Of a DNA stretch of 64,000 nucleotides, positions 37,416 through 50,320 are shown in pieces. This DNA is from Notospermus geniculatus. Taxonomy: Eukaryota; Nemertea; Pilidiophora; Heteronemertea; Lineidae. The DNA is taken from contig NMRB01000474.1 in the NCBI GenBank assembly GCA_002633025.1, positions 60,757 to 124,756 of the forward strand, read 5' to 3'. The translations under genes were made by a program, and so were the position numbers. Each line of letters starts with the position of its first letter. Positions within the stretch are counted from its first letter, which is position 1. A model generated the notes under the pieces. That model saw only the letters and a list, made by a program, of their open reading frames with translations, was not told the origin of the DNA and searched no databases.

Positions 37416-40400
37416 TCATCGATCTTATTGTTCCCTGACGTAGAATACTTTAAATGCCACTCATTCGTAATCACTTCGCTGTTTACCCACAGGAAATACA
37501 AAGGACTACCGTTGATTCATCCTTCAATGTGATATGAACGTCCCCCAGGCCACCCAATCTATATAATCATCCCTAGTATGCATCTTTCTCCCAGGAGACT
37601 GAAGTACATCCCCGGAAGTATGTCCTGACAGATTTTTAGTGGAGTGATAGTCTGCCGCTAGCTTTAATCACCGTCTTGCTTTGCTCAGGCCGCAAGAAAG
37701 CGTTCCCCGGGTACGAGGGAGGATTTTCAATATTGAATCAAGACCTGCTGAGTACTTGACATCAAGTGCGGAGACACAGTTTGTCCTAAAATTATTGCCT
37801 TTAGGCCATATTACTCCTACTTCTTAATCTCAAGTTTAATCAATTTATGGAGATGTAGTCTAGTAAGTGCCAGCACAGGTGGAATATTTGGCCGAGCTCA
37901 ATGACGAACTACATTCAGTTCCCGTTGCTTCCCCAAAGTTGTTGACCGGAAGGGTCGTTGTAAGCATTCTGTCTTACAAAGTGGCAGAATAATTCAAAAG
38001 CCCATCGTCGTCGATACAACTTTTGCCTGAGCTCAATGACGACCTACATGTATGGGCCTACATTCGTTCTCGTTGCTTACCCATTGCTTTTATACCGGAA
38101 GTGTCGTTGCAAGCCTTCTGCCTTGCCAGGAATCTTTCAGAGCAGCAGAATAATTCAACAGCCCATCGCGTTGATACAACGTTTGGCAAACCCTCAACTT
38201 CTACTGAAGATATCCTACCTACGTAAATACCCAAAGGAGCAGACCATGTACTATAGCTCCAAATAATTCCAAGTCAAACTATCCCATTTGATTCACCAGG
38301 GCCTTTTGTCTCGACCAGCGATATCCTGCTCTGCGCCCTGGATATCCTAATCGGAGGTCAATGATCCCCAATTCATGGCAAGAATACCAACATAAGACTG
38401 GTACACCAGGTTCGGGAAACCATTCCCATCCCGAAGGATGCATGCGGTATTTCCCTCGATCAGTATTCAGCCGCTCCCGATTTGGACTCCGGGAAATAAA
38501 TACCATTTTTATCATACGCTGTCAGTTCGTATAAATGTCTTGCCCGGAATGCTGAGAAAGCGGCGGAAGATTCTCCCGTGGCCTCGGTCGGTGGCAAGTT
38601 CTGACAGCGAGAGGTTTCTCGAAAACCTGCCGTAAGCAGTGACACGAAGTCATTTAAAAGTCCCTGGTGTAAGTAATTTGGACCTGCATATAATCTTGGC
38701 AACGTGCAAAGGAATGGCTGATTGAGTCAATGACCAGATTTAATACAACTGCAGGACACGTTGTGATGGGAAATCGTTTTCTACTGCCTTTTAGTTGGTC
38801 ACAAGCGGCATCATCAGTATTTGTGTCACCATCATCATCATCAATAGCGACACCATTGCCTTAACTGTGCCATGCAGTTTTGTGTAATGCCTTTTATTAC
38901 AATACCTCCTGCATATTATCGGACAGGTGCATACCCCAGCTTCTCTAAAATTTAGAGTTGCACTGTTCAGAGGATCTTTTCTTAAGGGAGGATGGGTTTT
39001 TTTCATCTGAATATTGGAAAATCTGGACAGAAGCCAGACGGAAATAATAATCGGATATCGGAATGAAACAAAAAAGTGCACGGAAACATGCGCCGCTTAT
39101 TCCAGCCTTGTCGGCAAAATTGTCGACGTTGCAGACACCACGTAATGCAAAAGCACGCATCATGATTCTCTTTCAAATCGGTTATTGGTTATTGCCACTC
39201 GTAGAGAGCAGATTTTTTTCGCAGCCTGCATCTGGTGTTTCACATGTTTGGGGTAGGAACTGTCATACATTACTGGACGCTCAGATTTCAATGGTGTACA
39301 CTGAAATGCACTTGCCTGGGGAATGAAGACGGCACGGCTCAGTTTTCTATGATTAATGACAAGATGAATATCCAATATGCCAGAGGGCGTCTGTGCTGAC
39401 GTCCGCCTCGAGTGCTTTGTGCGGCTTCTTTCAACATCACATCTGACCAAGTCGAAAACATTGGACAAAAATACATCGGCATAGAAATGTAGATTCAACA
39501 GACACCGCCGACGATTCAGAGATTCAGAGAAGAAAATGCTCTTCTCAACAGATGTAGTCTTCTTTTCAGCAATACTGCAGATGACAGAATGTTTGCGTTC
39601 AGTTAAATCGCATGACTTCATAAAAACGGGGCCTTGCTTCAAATCCGTCGATGCATTTGGAAGGATCGTGAAAACGCTGATCTTGGTATGAACTCCAGTT
39701 GTTCACGATGGATCGTGCTGTTTTTCAGAATGGCCCCAGGTGCTTTCAACTTGTGTCGACAACTCATTGCATATTTATTGGAGTTAGAAGTCCCCAAGTT
39801 CACCGGATTCATTTAAACAAATCGCGTAGGAGTCGCGAACCTTTGCTTGACTCTGAATACTACCAACGTGATCAACGACTTCGACCAACACTGAGATGGG
39901 GAATCGTCACAGCAAGCAAATGAACGAGCCACAGGGAGATGGATTTCTTCAAGGAGCAAACTATAAGGTTTACCTACTAAAAGCTTTTGTTGGAAGCTAA
40001 ATCGACGCTTGACACAAAGTACTTATGTATAACTCAGCAACAAGGTAAGATTCATCAGCAACAGGAGCAGTCAGCCGCGCTTATCGCCAAAAGACGACAG
40101 CAAAGCTCTAGCGGACCAATAGAAGACTCTCCGAATTAGTGTTCTATCAAACACAAACGGGTCAGCCAGGCATCGAATTGGACAGTAGTGACTCCTTTGG
40201 TCAACTGACTGAAGCTCCTATTGGAGCAAACGTCATCTGATTTCAACACGGAATTAATAATCTGTTACATCAACAACGTCGACATTAATTAGCTCTCTCA
40301 TCTGAAAGTGTCGACTATAATCATGGTAGTTTATGTCGGTCATGATTAGCTGAATCCCTTGTGCTTTCTTAACCACCAGTTGGCCCAAGTTGGCAATTTA

Positions 40401-43066
40401 CAGCAGCAACAATCACATGATTGTGTTTCACCCTAATGGAAGTTAATTGTAATTGTCTAGGCGCCGCTTTCTATCAATGATAGATTGCTTTAGGCACCTG
40501 GACATACATACCATTATACATCGAATTGATTGTCTTACGAGTTCATTTAGTACTCGTGCTGCCGCTGTAACATCAGTGGCAGAGTCGCACCCAGGGATTT
40601 CGAAACGTACAGGTGTTCTTCTGAAGGACTACAAATTATCGTCCTCATTGCGTTACTCAAGAGATATTGTTAATTACAAGGTGTCGCGTGCAGGAGGAAA
40701 ATAAGGACAATTTCTCCTGTTGCTCTAAAGTATGCCAGGTTAATAACAATTTTTATCCAGTTGGTGATCGCCACCGCGGGGTATACGCGAGAGTACTGTA
40801 TATCTAATAGTATGCCACGTATTATATTCTCAAGTGCCACGCCTATATCAACAAACCTATTCCTCTATCTAATTCTGCAGAGGATGTTTTACCTTACACG
40901 GGAAATCGCGGCCGCATGAAACCCTGCATCGGGCGCAAGTAACTGTCATCACCTTATGTTTGAAAGAAGGCTGCCACCAGCGGTTTTACAAAAAACAGAT
41001 CTACCCATGGCTGTTCCAGCGTAAAAAAGATAATGGACCGTGATGTAACCCGAAGGTCATCGGCTCTGACTAAGGATAAACGCATCTACAGAACAGCTTT
41101 AAGTTGCTGCAGTCCAAACCTGGTAGCAAAACGATATACCATGAATGTGACCGAAAAAAAATTCGTCCAGTGTATATCTGAAACCCTTGCTCTCGATGGC
41201 ATTTGCCTCTCTTTCAAACGAAATGTTGCCACGAATCTCATATTAAACAAAACCTTTTGTTATAAATTGTATCTGGTTTGAGAGAAACCTTAGATTGGAA
41301 TTGTAGTTGTCTGTAATCCGCTTTAAAACGCCTTTGATGGATTTTCACGGATATCGGTGATGCGAGTACGGATGTTCATATCACTATTTGTTGGAAGTCA
41401 TCCGTCGAGAGCTAGGCTCTCCAATGTTATCTTACTATAGCCAGCCATTCGGTGAAGAAGATATCTGTAATCAACACAATGTTTATGACCATTTGGGTTT
41501 GAACAAGAAGGCCAAGTTCTAGTTCTTGTCCAGCTGGCCCAGTGCTTCAAAAGCAGTTTACGTCTCACTTTTGGAAACTTGTACATCCTTATTTGATGTG
41601 GTCGATCAGAGCTCAGCCATATACTGAACGTGTGACTTAGCGCCAGACAGGTGGCCACTCACGGATACTCAAGTGTACACTCCGACATCTGGAGCACGAC
41701 TGTGCATGGTAGAACAAGCGTCGTGTAAAGCATGTCCTACTCTCAAGCGATGACAACATAGAATGGTAAACTGGCAGCAGTTTTTTTATTGAAGCCAATC
41801 AGAAATGTCTTGATCGATACTTCCAGGTCTGGATCCACCTTCATGATCGTTCTTTGCCGATCAAAAAAAGAATGGTACGAAGAGAGGACCTCATGAACAA
41901 CGTCCAGATCAAACGACCAAAGCTTGAATGGAACCTTGTAGGCGGGGCCCAAAAATCACTCTCACTGCGTTGCTTCATTCCACATCAGGTGAAGGAACCG
42001 ACACAGACCAAGAGGAACAGTAGAACACGTAGGAAATGTGCACTCTACATGTATATGTAATGGGAGAGATCCCCAGAAAAGAAGTAGAAGAAGACAGTGT
42101 ACTTTGTATAACACTACCAGACTCAAAAGTACAACTGTACGTCAGAGGAAGCCATTGTTTCCAAAGTCACGACATCGACAATATCCGCTACGTTTTTGGT
42201 ACCTATCTTTCTCATCACGTCGCCTTACCTCTTTGTATCCCGTCGCCAGCCTTTCATGCTGGGGTGATAGCTTTGAGGCGCTTTGGTTGTCGGTCTGCCG
42301 TGCCGAGATACGACCTATCTACCGCATCTCACAAACCTATGTAAGTAACACTGAGTCCGTGCTTTTTCATCGCTATAAGTGTTACCTGTCAATGGGAACT
42401 GCGACGAAAGATATAGCGGAACTCTGCAGGTTTTGTTTAAAAGTGATCAGTGATAAGGGGAAAAACCTGACAGCTAATACCGGTGTCTCTGCCGAGTGGG
42501 GACGACTTTTCATGTCTTACGTGACATCTTTCACCTCAGCAAGCCGCTTTGTTATTTCGCAAAGAGATGCAATCAACTGGAGATTTTTTTACCTCCTTTG
42601 AAATAGGCAACCTGCATTCCTTGACAAACATTTAAGGATTCAGTCAATTTCAGAGTTTGCAGCGAAACGTTATGAAATTGTGCCTCATTTGAAAGGGTTG
42701 CTCAACAGCGTTTGATGGTAGTGAACATAACTGCTTTGACTTCTCAGAGAATGGTATCTTTGCTTATATCGGAGGAGATATTTTGAAAGACTACTAATTA
42801 CAGTTACCAAAGATCACGGAAAGTGGGATGTTTGATTTCGCCTCGACCTTTGAGGGCCACATCAATGATCATGACAGAAACTCTTTGGAGAGCAAGATAT
42901 CAAACCAACCACCCAAGAGAGTATAGGATGTACACATGCAGTACCATTGAACAATTAAGTTCTGATATCCACCAACACGAAGTCCTGAAGCGTGATCCCA
43001 GCCAACATGCTTAAATCTACATGTACCGAGCCAAGTCCTGCTTCTTCGGGATTACAGACCAAGGAA
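37416..43066. other. No recognised gene; several modest open frames
   Basis: The longest frames (39160-39642 minus, 160 codons; 42038-42601 plus, 187 codons) lack recognisable motifs, overlap other open frames and have no supported splice context. They are not annotated as genes. Confidence 0.45.
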
Positions 43067-43140
43067 CTACCAAAAAATTGAAGACCCAAGAACAACCAAA
43101 AGATCGTAGACCTAGGAACTACCAAGAAGCCAACGCAGAA
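43067..43140. repeat. Degenerate short tandem repeat
   Basis: About three units of AAGGAACTACCAAAAA type, roughly 24-26 bp each, with drift between copies. Confidence 0.5.
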
Positions 43141-44111
43141 GACAATGGTGCAGATATCTTTATGCATGAGTATTATCTGATTTCGCTTGACCAAGGAAAA
43201 ATATTCCTCCCCCAGGCTGTTGTGAGGCTAATTAGATGGTGTCTATTTCGTTTCCCAAGCATATCTGGCCAAAGCTATTTCCTGGTCTTTAAAGTATAAT
43301 CAGGGATTCTCATATTTCTCATGATGTACTCAGAGAGACATCGATCCAGGGTCTTCGGCATTTTTAAGAGATACTCCATTGCAAGGCTTAGCTGACTGGG
43401 TGAAACCATGTTGGTTTACTTGCTGGAGTTTTACCGGGGACATCGTGTTAGCTGTCTTACAGACTGGCTTGTTGAACCAGGCTTCATTGAACTCGACCTC
43501 TCCGAAAACCGTGAAGGGATCTATTGGAAGGTACATACACCTATGCATGGGTGGGGTGGGCGTAATCATACAGTAAAAAATATACATTATTTACTGATTT
43601 GCAGCTCGCTGGCGATGGCCAACTCACAAAATGTACTTTTTTACCATCCCTGATCATCGCAAACCGGCAAAAGCGGGAATGTTCAGGACACGACGGTATT
43701 ATTGGACTTTTAACCCGATTGTCGACCAAGAAAAGCCAATGTCAGCTGTAGAATCGTTAGCTTTTTCTCAAAGGAGACTATTTCTGCCGTGTTAGGGAAG
43801 TGACGGTTTAGCCAAAGAAACAGACGATGGGCAGTGAGTTCTCAGATATGTGATACCACGATACGGCTGTGCTTTTCAATCGAGGTATCGTGCAGTCACG
43901 GCATTTCCGTGACGAGTAATCCCCGAAGGCATGTTATGTCGGAGAGCTGACAATGGAAATGTCGGGTGAAATCTTTGAACTAAAGAGATAATTGAAATCT
44001 ACAGGTCCCTGCATTCAACAAAATTTGCATAAAGCAATATCACGAAAGATAATGATCATTGCTATCACTTTCAATTTCATGTTCAAATGCTTGCGTCTGT
44101 TAACAGCCGAC

Positions 44112-44232
44112 CGGTGTTGGTGGTGGTGGTGTTGGTGGTGGTGGAGGAGGTGGTGGAGGCGATGGTGGCGGTGGAGGTGGGATGTTGTTGTTGTTGTTGT
44201 TGTTGTTGTTGCTAATGTTGCTGTTGCTGTTG
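44112..44232. repeat. GGT/GTT trinucleotide-rich tract
   Basis: Interrupted (GGT)n followed by (GTT)n repeats. The plus-strand frame gives Trp/Arg then poly-Val and is a product of the repeat, not a gene. Confidence 0.9.
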
Positions 44233-44671
44233 GCGGCAGCGGTGGTGGCCGTGGTATACCATGGATGGGGAAGCTTGTAGATCAGAATTCCTTATTCTTT
44301 GGCGTAAGTTCCAGAATGGTTGCTTCATAGACGGATTTCGCAGGAAATGGTGACATCACAAGCAAATACAACGATATTGGTTATTGATTTCGGTAAGAAC
44401 AATCCCAGACACTGCTGCTTATTCTTTTAGACGTTGAATAATTCTTTGACACTATGTTATTGTGTATGGTAACCCAACGATCTTGAGAGTACAGGCTAAT
44501 GTTTTTGTTACCTAGACTACAAAATCCTAAAACGCATGAAAGTTATGATAACGGTACAATGTTGATGATGAACACAACAAGAGTAAGGTGTCACCATTAC
44601 ATGTTTTAAGAAATACGACGGTGCTGAAAGTGAAAGTTTAGTGCCCAGCTGTGTACGAGAGAAAACCAATC

Positions 44672-44758
44672 AATTACACCAACTTGTCCTAACAGTTTGA
44701 TATCTGAAACCATTCAATGGTTTCAGATATCAAACTGTTAGGACAAGCTGGTGTAATT
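44672..44758. repeat. Near-perfect 87-bp palindrome
   Basis: 43-bp arms (44672-44714 and 44716-44758) differ at one position and are separated by a single base. The inner part reads GATATCTGAAACCATT-C and then its complement. Such spacer-free palindromes are unstable in cloning and replication, so survival here is notable. Confidence 0.95.
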
Positions 44759-45068
44759 CTAGACAACATATCGATATTTCGCTGCAACTGCAGCTTGAAC
44801 CGCTAATCCCACATGCTCTATTCACTTCAGAGGGCCTTTAACGGGAAAACCTTCGACATTTGATCTCCAGATTGATAATAGGAGCTTGTTTCTGGCATAG
44901 GCACATGAAACAGCTAAAATAGGTAAAATAGAAAATACTGGTAGTTTGTGTAAAGTAGAGAATACTGGTAGTTTGTGTAATTCAATAGTTCTATGACATG
45001 ACATGATGGCGTGAGATGAGACACAGTTACATTCGGAGAAACAGAAAAACACAAAAGTAGACAGTACA

Positions 45069-45101
45069 TACATGTACTTCTTACATGTATGTACATGTAT
45101 T
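45069..45101. repeat. Cluster of ACATGTA palindromes
   Basis: CATACATGTACTTCTTACAT followed by GTATGTACATGTATT contains three overlapping copies of the hexamer ACATGT or close variants. The motif is scattered throughout the window. Confidence 0.8.
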
Positions 45102-46632
45102 TACCGATTTGGTCGACAGAAAAAAAATACCCTTCCAAAACAAAAACAAAAAACTAAATCGGAAAACAGTTCACGTCAACACCGTCGTTGTGTTGAAATA
45201 CAGGCACTTCAATTTAAATTACTATGGCTTCCTTGCATTTTTGAATGAGAGTAAATGTTTGCAGCAACTTTTTCAATGTAGTGTGACGGGACAGAGCAGT
45301 TGTTTGAGCGAAAATCAATGGTGGCAAAGGTGTATTACAGCTATACGTGAATTTCATGCCGAATAGTCGGTCGCCATTCCCGGATTAGGAGCTACAGTCA
45401 CCGAGTGACATCAAGTAGTTGTCAGAAATACTGGTAATCGATGTTTTGACGAAATGGGTCCGACAATAGTCTCTCTTGTTTCCTACATCTACTTAGCGTT
45501 CGGTAACTGGTATAAGCGGATTTGTTTTTCATGCATTATGAAATAGGTAAAGTGGCGATGTTTTGAATTGGTGGTAGAACAAAATCCACGATGTTGAGGA
45601 ACGTTATGCAAAAAATGTTTGAGAAGTTCCAAGCATGCCTATTCACGTGCCTTCAGTGCTTTAAACAAAAGAAGTCATAACTGCGCTTCAGAAATTCCTC
45701 AAGCCTTCATACTTTGGTTCTCCCTTTTCCTTTACAATTTCCAGTGATGAAGAAGCTGGAAGCTAAAACTATAAGAAAACTCGGTGGAAAAGTACCCTCA
45801 GCGAATCAGCGTGGTCCTCAAAATATTGGAAGAAGTGCCTTGTTTGTCAAATGGCGATGGAACACCAGAAGAAATTTTCCAAACACGACAGTATTAAGGC
45901 TTTATAAACAAGAGAATCATTTTCTGTCTTTTGCACAAGGCTTCATAAGTAAATTTGCTAAAACGCTAGGAGGAATTAAGGCAATAAAGGGACTTTTGTG
46001 CCATGTATTCATTGCTTCACCAGGAGATACTATAGATCCATGCAAAAAGTAGGGAACAACGTTTACGAGAATTTGACCACACATGCCCTTTTTAACTCAC
46101 GACTGTCGCCAGGTTCCTGGTCACTCCCACTAATTAAACATACCAGTGGATAGCTTAGAACCTTGGGATCATGACGGTCATAAAAACTTGGGAATCCATA
46201 ACTGCTCAACGGAATACTCGCTTTGGAAATCTAAAAGTTTGACTTGAAAAAGTTTACAAAACCCACGTGGGACGTCAGTGACGTCGTTGACGTACAGGAG
46301 AAAGCATGGGCGCTGGCCGCGTCAACACTGACGTGACGCTGCGCCTTGACNGCTGAAACCCATTATTCCCAGCTTTTACTTCAACCAATTCTCTTGCGTT
46401 AAGCGGTTGGGAAGGTGGCAGGGAAGCTTTTTGTATTTTTATTTCATTTGTATCAGCTTGAGGAAGTGGAACTCAAATCACCTGAAGGTTTTTCAAGACA
46501 CACTGATGGATAGCTTCACATACAATCGTTGACGACATGGGAGGCTTTGTCGAGTCAACAACCAATTCATCGGTTCGACAGCCTCGCCATCTTGGATTTA
46601 CTAACGGAGATTTTGTCCGTGAGCATTTATCT
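45102..46632. other. No recognised gene; CRE-like site cluster
   Basis: A 112-codon open frame at 45714-46052 resembles nothing known to me. At 46271-46335 the core TGACGT or its complement occurs repeatedly (GACGTCAGTGACGTCGTTGA, then CTGACGTGACGC), just before a single N at 46351. Confidence 0.4.
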
Positions 46633-46902
46633 CAGGGCCGGATCCAGGATTCACAGAAAGGGGGGCGTAGCTCGACAAAATTGGCGAGCACCGAAAAAGT
46701 GAAGCCAAAACGGGGGGTCTGGGGGCTCTCCCCCAGAAAAATTTGACAATTTAAGTGCTTTTAGATGCATTTTCCTGGCATCTGAGAGCAAAATACTAGA
46801 ATTTTTATGTGATTAAATTTTTCTTGCTAAAAAAAATCATTGCTCTGCCAAAAATAGGGGGGGCCTACGCCCCCCACGCCCCCCCCCCTGGATCCGGCCC
46901 TG
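46633..46902. mobile_element. Non-autonomous DNA transposon with CAGGGCC ends, copy 2
   Basis: Reverse-complement relative of 4982-5252, 270 bp, with termini CAGGGCCGGATCCAGG and CCTGGATCCGGCCCTG. It is flanked by the 5-bp direct duplication TATCT (46628-46632 and 46903-46907). Sequence similarity along the whole length plus different intact duplications shows two independent insertions of one family. Confidence 0.88.
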
Positions 46903-47879
46903 TATCTGGTAGGCAAACAAAACCATGTCAGTCTGGGATTGGTCACAAGATCCGAATCTGCCTACCAGGTTAGTGCGCACGCATGAAATCGCCGTAAAAA
47001 TCCAAGACGGCGCCTATCGAAACGATGACGGGCGGGTAGTTAGAAATGGACGCAAGCGTTAGCTCTGTCAGCCAAAGTTGTATCAATGGCTGGCCTTCTC
47101 CCCCTTTTTCGTTAACATGAGGATAAAAAGACGAACATTCTTCTAACAAAGCAACACTACACGACCAATTTTTAAAGGAAAAACGTCTAAACCAGAGGAA
47201 CGACCATGCACTGTGGAACATTTTCAATCAATGTTACTGGTATATGGCCAGCCTAGAAAATCACCTCAACAACGACCCGAACCAGTTATGAAAATACGAT
47301 ATCGGCCGTTGCTAGACCCAAGAGCTATAACCCGATCTCCGTCGAGGAAAATGATTCTCGTCTCCCCATCAATCCGTGCTGTTTCTCATATCGCGCTATT
47401 AGCAAGTTTCACAGAAGCCCCCATTGAAAGAAAGCGACCAATTATTTCATCTCCCTATAATATTTCCCATATTGAAATACGGCGCTTTGTCTAACACAAA
47501 TATGCCATGTTCTTGCGGGAAATGAACACAACATGAATAATCAATTCCGAAGTAGCAGGAGTAATGTTTTCATATCTTTTACACGCTGTTTATGACTCCT
47601 CAAATCCAAGATTCACGTATGATGAGAATTTCTATTCATCCTCAACGCCATGAACGCTATCGTTGAGAATTAATACAGTCACACAACTGGAACACGTTGG
47701 GAACAAAGTAAATGGTTCGTCAATGCATCTTATAAAATATTTCATAAACTCAGAAACCGAATGCAATCGTCTCTTATTAATTTTTTATGCTGCGACGTTT
47801 GTAAGATGTTAACGGGACAAGGAATGCGTCATTCGCTTTGGAACATGACGGTTTTTTACACAAGTACTTGCCACTCTAA
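46903..47879. other. No recognised gene
   Basis: Short frames only; no motif, splice site pattern or repeat of note. Confidence 0.4.
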
Positions 47880-48006
47880 GGGCCGATTTCACAAAGGGTG
47901 TTTAAGACTTAGACGCGTGTAACTTCACTAAATGCACGCACTTTCACCATGCATTTGACGAAGTTACACGCGTCTAAGTCTTAAACGCCCTTTGTGAAAT
48001 CGGCCC
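47880..48006. mobile_element. 127-bp fold-back MITE with about 57-bp arms
   Basis: GGGCCGATTTCACAAAGGGT begins the left arm; the right arm is its reverse complement with few mismatches and ends AATCGGCCC. Almost the whole element pairs with itself, leaving a loop of roughly a dozen bases. Confidence 0.9.
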
Positions 48007-48787
48007 TACATGTATAAACTCCTCCCGCAGTTTCAAACCGCTACCCACTACGTTACCCGCGCTCTGAAACTGCTTCAGTTGATGCGATCCTCAAAGTATC
48101 ACTAATAGACGGCGTTCGCTGTCCAATTCGGGCAATCCCCGCTAAGAATCTGCCGCGAGTATATTTTGTATACGTATCTTAGTCAATCAGAACGTGTGTT
48201 ACGGCGTCGTCGGTTAAACCTGTGATGATTGCTTATACGATTGGATCCCTTGTCAAACAGCGCCGTCTATTGATGATCCTTCACATGTGGCGCCAATCAT
48301 GCCAGTGTTCAGTGGGTCGATACCTACATGTACATGTATGGCCAATGAACACTGGGAAAGAGTGTAGCCCGCACTTAATTGCTTACAATGCCTTTTACGA
48401 CCGTTGCATGGATGGACTTCTGTTACAAAGCCGGAACAACGTGTAGCTGCCTTCGTAAGAAACGCGATGGAAATTGGTCGATATGTGAAAAAGATCCCAA
48501 AGATCTGCGGTGAATATGGAAATAACCAAAACCTGTACACTGTTTTGCTTGAAAACGGACACCCTTCTAGAGATTCCCACCATTTCCAATGAAACCAGTG
48601 TTTACACTCTGTCAGAGTGAAGTTCGTAATAACTTCATCTTGCTGCCTCATTCGTTTGCTACATCTAACGCCTAATGACTACCGTTTCTGCCCAATGCAA
48701 ACAACTATCCATTTCACATTACCAGTCATTCGGAAACGATTTGTCTGTCTAGGTGGTAAACGAGAGACTATTCAATACCATTTTCGC

Positions 48788-50320
48788 AAACCTTTGTCTT
48801 AAACACTTGGGAGAAGAAAATGAGGCAGTGGGGAGCAGACTGGCGTGACTTTGCCAAGCGTGACTGTCGAGTGGTTGATGGTGCATACGATGGACTCAGG
48901 CATGTTGAACGAGAGTCCTTGGCTGCGGTGTTGTCGTCAGAATACCATGTAAGCAGCGTAGGGGTTGTAACTTTGAAACAGGCGTCAATGAACCATGCTT
49001 TCTCCCTCCGAGTGTCCAGCTATGCAATCAGGGTAGTATCCGGTGATTTACTAGTAACTGAGAAGCTACCACATTATTTCCGACGATTATTTTTGGACCC
49101 ACCCAAGGAATTTCGATGTCATCAAGAAGAACCAATGAAACGTGTTAAGTCTTGAGGGTCTGAACGTACATGGCCGAAGATCTCTGATGGACCAGGGACC
49201 GAATGTGCCTGGCATAGAGGAAGGAACTGGAGGTTCACCTTGTGAAACCGGACAAACGCAGAAGTGAGTCGACCATAAAATCATGATGTACACTCAACAG
49301 GTGGGTATTCCAATACCACGAAAAACAATGTCATCGGAATCCAGAAAGTTGCAGACCTCATCTGGAAACCAACAGCTGCGGGGAGTAACCAGACATGCCC
49401 ATAAAGACCGCAGACGCCCAAATCTCTAGCATCAGTATTCAAAGTGAAACCAGAGTTTAATTAACGACCTCATTCCGTCTAATGACCCATACAATTTTAT
49501 GAGTTCGATCGGTTCAAAGTGATTGGCCGTCTCGCCCTGTTTACTTTATGCCGCGTGGCTAGGGACGCTGTGGTACTGGATGTTGCCGATAAGAAAGCAG
49601 GGGATAGAACGACTGCTGAACTAGGAAACGCTGTCGACGAGACTTAGCGACAATGAAAATACTTTGGAATGAGCAACGCGAAACCAATGATCCACAGTCA
49701 CTGCGAATTCGGCAAGCGGTATGTTTAGGAAGAGCCTTGATTCAATCCACGATTCCTTCAGACGTAGGTGACGATGGAAGGTGTCCGAGAGCCTTTCAGG
49801 GCAGAAGATGGCCTTGGTTCTGCGGCCACTGCACGGAAATGCCTATATCCGAGACAGCCGTTATATACGTGGTAAGATACATCGACAGCATCATCGATGC
49901 GTCCACCCACACTCTGCAGACCCTGCCGTTAGCAACATAATCATCGCATGAGTATGACAAAAAGCAAGAAGATGTCATTTATCAGAAATGGAATAAAAAT
50001 AATGATAAGGGCTGTAACCTTACATTCAGAACGGAAATCACTTCCAAATGAAAAAGAAGGTCGTTAATTTGGAAAGACGAGGGAGCGCCTTTTTTCAGTC
50101 AATCTCAGTGTATTTGCTGTGGTGATGAACTCGAGTGGGCGGCGTCCCTCGCTGCACGTACAGGCAGAAGAACCATGTACAGCCAGACCAAACAGTATGG
50201 CAATAACCAAAGCAACGTTAGACCTTAGCCCAAACGTGTGTTGTTTTGAGGCCCTTTTACTCTTATATCCGATCATTTCTGCAGCCATGACGATGCTTTG
50301 AACTCTGACCTAACGTTTTC
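48788..50320. repeat. Direct duplication 3, copy A (1533 bp)
   Basis: From AAACCTTTGTCTTAAACAC to CTCTGACCTAACGTTTTC; the second copy follows directly at 50321. A plus frame beginning MRQWGADWRDFAKRDCRVVD (48820) is shared, but it diverges and ends earlier in copy B, and the family is not recognised. No N lies at the junction, so this may be a true tandem duplication. Confidence 0.92.

Noticed and set aside
39160-39642. 160-codon minus-strand open frame
   Set aside because: No similarity recognised, no domain pattern, and overlapping frames on both strands.
42038-42601. 187-codon plus-strand open frame, the longest clean one
   Set aside because: No recognisable motif, composition like the flanks, overlapped by another open frame at 42036-42344, and no splice or start context supporting it.
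44100-44330. Trp- and Val-rich plus-strand frame
   Set aside because: Translation of GGT and GTT trinucleotide repeats.
48820-49155. 111-codon frame conserved in both copies of duplication 3
   Set aside because: Conservation follows from recent duplication; the frame ends differently in copy B (50353-50583) and resembles no known family.
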